A stretch of 7,483 bases of DNA from Candidatus Acetothermia bacterium (GTDB lineage Bacteria; Bipolaricaulota; Bipolaricaulia; Bipolaricaulales; Bipolaricaulaceae): NCBI GenBank assembly GCA_003551325.1, contig PUMK01000134.1, forward strand, positions 1-7,483, given 5' to 3'. Shown one piece after another: positions 5,782-7,483 of this stretch. The notes beneath the pieces are model-generated. The model saw only the letters and a list, made by a program, of their open reading frames with translations. It had not been told where the DNA came from and did not search any database. Numbering within the stretch: the first letter of the stretch is position 1; each line of letters opens with the position of its first letter. The position numbers and the translations under genes were made by a program.

Positions 5782-6279
5782 ATGATCCACCGTTATCCCG
5801 ATCCTTGCCTGCGTGTGACCGCTGAAGTCGTCACACCGGGGTCCCCAGAGGCCTGGGAGGCTGCCCAGTGCCTCCGGCAGGCCTTTGCCCAAGTGGAAGG
5901 CCTTGGACTTGCTGCGACGCAGCTCGGGCTTCCGTTTCGGGTCATCTTGGTGGAGATCGGGGGCCAACAGCGCGTGCTCATCAACCCACAGATCGTTGCC
6001 TGCTCGGCCGAACGCGTGGTTGAGTCCGAAGGGTGTTTATCGTTTCCCGGACTTCAGGCAGGCGTGGCTCGCGCTGCAGCCGTCAAGGTGAAGGCCTATC
6101 ACGAGGACGGTACATCGGTTGAGCTCAACCTCGAGGAGCTCGAAGCCCGGCTACTGCAGCACGAAGTGGATCATCTTGACGGAGTGCTGTTCGTCGACCA
6201 CCTTCCCGCAAGCATCCGCAGGCAACTCCTCGTTGATTACAAGGCCAATAAGGAGGTAGCACCTTCAGCAACAACGTGA
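5782..6279 (+). CDS. def: Peptide deformylase
   Basis: This 165-residue protein is a metal-dependent hydrolase that removes the formyl group from the N-terminal methionine of nascent proteins at the ribosome exit. All three family motifs are present: GLGLAATQLG (40-49; family GxGLAAxQ), EGCLSFPG (83-90; family EGCLS) and QHEVDHLDG (126-134; family QHExDHLxG). Metal ligands are C85, H127 and H131, with E128 as the catalytic base. The N-terminus MIHRYPDPCLR is the family's usual opening (hydrophobic residue, then YPDPxLR). ATG 5782 has a strong Shine-Dalgarno sequence 7 nt upstream. The C-terminus is slightly extended beyond the last helix (KANKEVAPSATT), and this tail contains the fmt ribosome binding site. 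The stop TGA overlaps the fmt GTG start. The enzyme works on the product of its neighbour: Fmt adds the formyl group, Def removes it. Confidence 0.97.
   Translation: MIHRYPDPCLRVTAEVVTPGSPEAWEAAQCLRQAFAQVEGLGLAATQLGLPFRVILVEIGGQQRVLINPQIVACSAERVVESEGCLSFPGLQAGVARAAAVKVKAYHEDGTSVELNLEELEARLLQHEVDHLDGVLFVDHLPASIRRQLLVDYKANKEVAPSATT
6250..6257 (+). promoter_or_regulatory. Ribosome binding site upstream of fmt, unusually distant
   Basis: AAGGAGGT is a perfect Shine-Dalgarno match inside the end of def, but it lies 18 nt before the fmt GTG at 6276. A stop codon (TAA 6249-6251) in the fmt frame and the lack of any other start codon between it and 6276 rule out a closer start. It may hold terminating ribosomes near the GTGA junction for re-initiation. 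Confidence 0.5.
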
Positions 6280-7217
6280 ACCCGAGGCTCATCTTCGCCG
6301 GAACTGGCCGGTTCGCCGTGCCGGCGCTTCACGCACTAGCCGCCCAGGGCTGGATTGTCAAAGTGGTCACACAGCCCGATCGCCCAGCCGGCCGAGGGCT
6401 CGAGACCTGTCCGTCGGACGTGTCCCTCGAGGCCGCAGCATTGGACCTCCCCGTGATCAAACCACGATCCATCAACGCCCCCACAATGCTCGAAGAGCTT
6501 GAGGGCGATGATCCCGATCTGTTGGTTGTGGCCGACTTCGGCCAGCTTCTCAAGCGCAAGGTGCTGGACCTGCCTGCTCTGGGTTGCATCAACATCCATG
6601 GCTCCTTACTGCCGCGGTGGCGCGGTGCCGCACCGGTGGCGTGGGCCGTCATGAGCGGCGATCAGGAGACCGGGGTGACCACGATGTTCGTCGATGAGGG
6701 CATGGACACGGGCCCGATTCTCCTGCAGGAGGCAACGCCCATCGGCGACGACGAGACCGCCCAGGAAGTGGAAGACCGCCTCGCTCGTATCGGTGGAGAA
6801 TTGGCCGTAGCCACTGTCACCGGTGTGATCGACCGTACCTTGTCTCCTACGCCGCAACCTGCTGAGGGAACCCTGGCACCCAAACTCACGCGTGAGCACG
6901 GACGCATCGACTGGCATGCCAACGCGCAAACGATTCACAACCTCGTTCGAGGTACCCAGCCCTGGCCCGGCGCATGGACCCATCTGCAGGAGCGCAGGGT
7001 GAAGGTGCTGCGATCGCGCGTCGCGGGCGCCACCCGCGAGAACGTCCCTCCCGGAACCATTCTCCCGCACAAGGGAGGCTTGTGGGTCACCACGGCCGAC
7101 GGCGTGCTTGAGCTCGTCACCGTACAACCCGAGGGCTGCCGCCCTATGTCCGGCCAAGCGTTTCGCTCGGGCCACTGTCGCCGGGAATCGGTGCGCTTGG
7201 GTACCTGCTCTTCCTAG
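6276..7217 (+). CDS. fmt: Methionyl-tRNA formyltransferase
   Basis: This 313-residue protein (family usually 305-320) transfers a formyl group from 10-formyltetrahydrofolate to initiator Met-tRNA in the cytosol, marking it for translation initiation. The N-terminal Rossmann-type catalytic domain begins LIFAGTGRFAVPAL (5-18) and carries VTQPDRPAGRG (31-41). The catalytic region GCINIHGSLLPRWRGAAP (103-120) has N106 and H108, and D144 lies in EGMDTGPILL. The C-terminal tRNA-binding domain (about 200-313) starts near APKLTREHGRIDW and has NLVRGTQPWPGAW (222-234) and the closing VQPEGCRPMSGQAFRSG (283-299). The start is GTG 6276, overlapping the def stop as GTGA; upstream in-frame TAA excludes an earlier start. 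The last residues after SGH are less typical and end in Cys-Ser-Ser, but the length is normal, so no frameshift is needed. The stop TAG (7215-7217) shares bases with the stop of the convergent MFS gene. Confidence 0.97.
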   Translation: MNPRLIFAGTGRFAVPALHALAAQGWIVKVVTQPDRPAGRGLETCPSDVSLEAAALDLPVIKPRSINAPTMLEELEGDDPDLLVVADFGQLLKRKVLDLPALGCINIHGSLLPRWRGAAPVAWAVMSGDQETGVTTMFVDEGMDTGPILLQEATPIGDDETAQEVEDRLARIGGELAVATVTGVIDRTLSPTPQPAEGTLAPKLTREHGRIDWHANAQTIHNLVRGTQPWPGAWTHLQERRVKVLRSRVAGATRENVPPGTILPHKGGLWVTTADGVLELVTVQPEGCRPMSGQAFRSGHCRRESVRLGTCSS

Positions 7218-7483
7218 ACCCCTGAAGGGCTTGGCGTCTGGGCACCCGCCTTCGGCCGCCAGAGAGCGAGCGCGACCGCTGCCAACAACGCTAGCCCAGC
7301 CCCAAAGAAGAACGGTGCATCGGGGCTGATCTGCTGCCAGAGGACACCTGCGATCACCGAAGCAGGCAGGTCAAGTGCCCCCACGACAGTACTGTAGGCG
7401 CCGTAGGCCGTACCGCGGACGTGTGCAGGCACGAGGTCAGCAACCAACGCCTTGGCCGTTCCGTAAGCAATGCCGTAGTAGGC
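7214..7483 (-). CDS. MFS transporter, C-terminal part (5' end off window)
   Basis: Eighty-nine residues are visible on the minus strand, from the right edge to TAG at 7216-7214. The frame is open through the edge (AYYGIAYGTAKALVADLVPAHVRGTAYG...), so an in-frame TTG at 7447 and other inner start codons should not be taken as the start. The fragment fits the end of a 12-helix major facilitator: the cytoplasmic loop motif VPAHVRGTAYG between helices 10 and 11, then helix 11 (AYSTVVGALDLPASVIAGVLW) and helix 12 (APFFFGAGLALLAAVALAL), ending in a short polar tail. Phrases such as KALVADLVPAxxRGTAxG are common in a broad group of poorly characterised MFS permeases, so no substrate is proposed. It is convergent with fmt and overlaps it by 4 bp. 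Confidence 0.87.
   Translation of the reverse strand, partial: AYYGIAYGTAKALVADLVPAHVRGTAYGAYSTVVGALDLPASVIAGVLWQQISPDAPFFFGAGLALLAAVALALWRPKAGAQTPSPSGV

Noticed and set aside
7216..7239. Possible bidirectional terminator after fmt (AGAC...GTCT enclosing CCC-TGAA-GGG)
   Set aside because: The stems are only 3-4 bp with a bulge and there is no T-tract on either side, so it does not qualify as an intrinsic terminator.

Overview
This is ordinary-looking, gene-dense bacterial chromosome, roughly 60% GC by eye, with no RNA genes, mobile elements, CRISPR arrays or long non-coding stretches. The longest clear intergenic gap is 55 bp. The organism cannot be named from this window. RecG carries an N-terminal extension of the kind I associate with deep-branching bacteria (Thermotogota, Deinococcota, Chloroflexota and relatives). 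The window also holds a tryptophanase and a DUF401 permease, a family I recall mainly from archaea, thermotogas and anaerobic lineages. An anaerobic or fermentative, perhaps uncultured, bacterium is a low-confidence inference.

Layout: (1) Positions 1-633, plus strand: the C-terminal part of an EamA/DMT-family drug/metabolite exporter, cut by the left edge. (2) Positions 5726 down to 563, minus strand: a tightly packed four-gene run of recG (DNA helicase), gatC (tRNA amidotransferase subunit C), a tryptophanase-like PLP lyase, and a DUF401 integral membrane permease. Junctions are a 4-bp ATGA overlap, a 31-bp gap and a 4-bp gap, so one transcript is likely. The permease gene runs 71 bp into the convergent DMT gene. 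(3) Positions 5727-5781: a 55-bp divergent promoter region with a perfect TATAAT facing right. (4) Positions 5782-7217, plus strand: def (peptide deformylase) and fmt (Met-tRNA formyltransferase), coupled by a GTGA overlap. (5) Positions 7214-7483, minus strand: the C-terminal end of an MFS transporter, cut by the right edge; its stop codon lies in the same CTAG tetranucleotide as the fmt stop.

Two themes run through the window. def and fmt are the classic pair that formylates initiator Met-tRNA and later removes the formyl group. The minus-strand run mixes housekeeping genes (recG, gatC) with a catabolic pair. The lyase has tryptophanase-type residues at the three positions that separate tryptophanase from tyrosine phenol-lyase, and it sits 4 bp from a permease family with no assigned substrate. 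That pairing is the most interesting point here: DUF401 may move tryptophan, indole or a product of the reaction. I see no convincing new multi-gene system beyond that.
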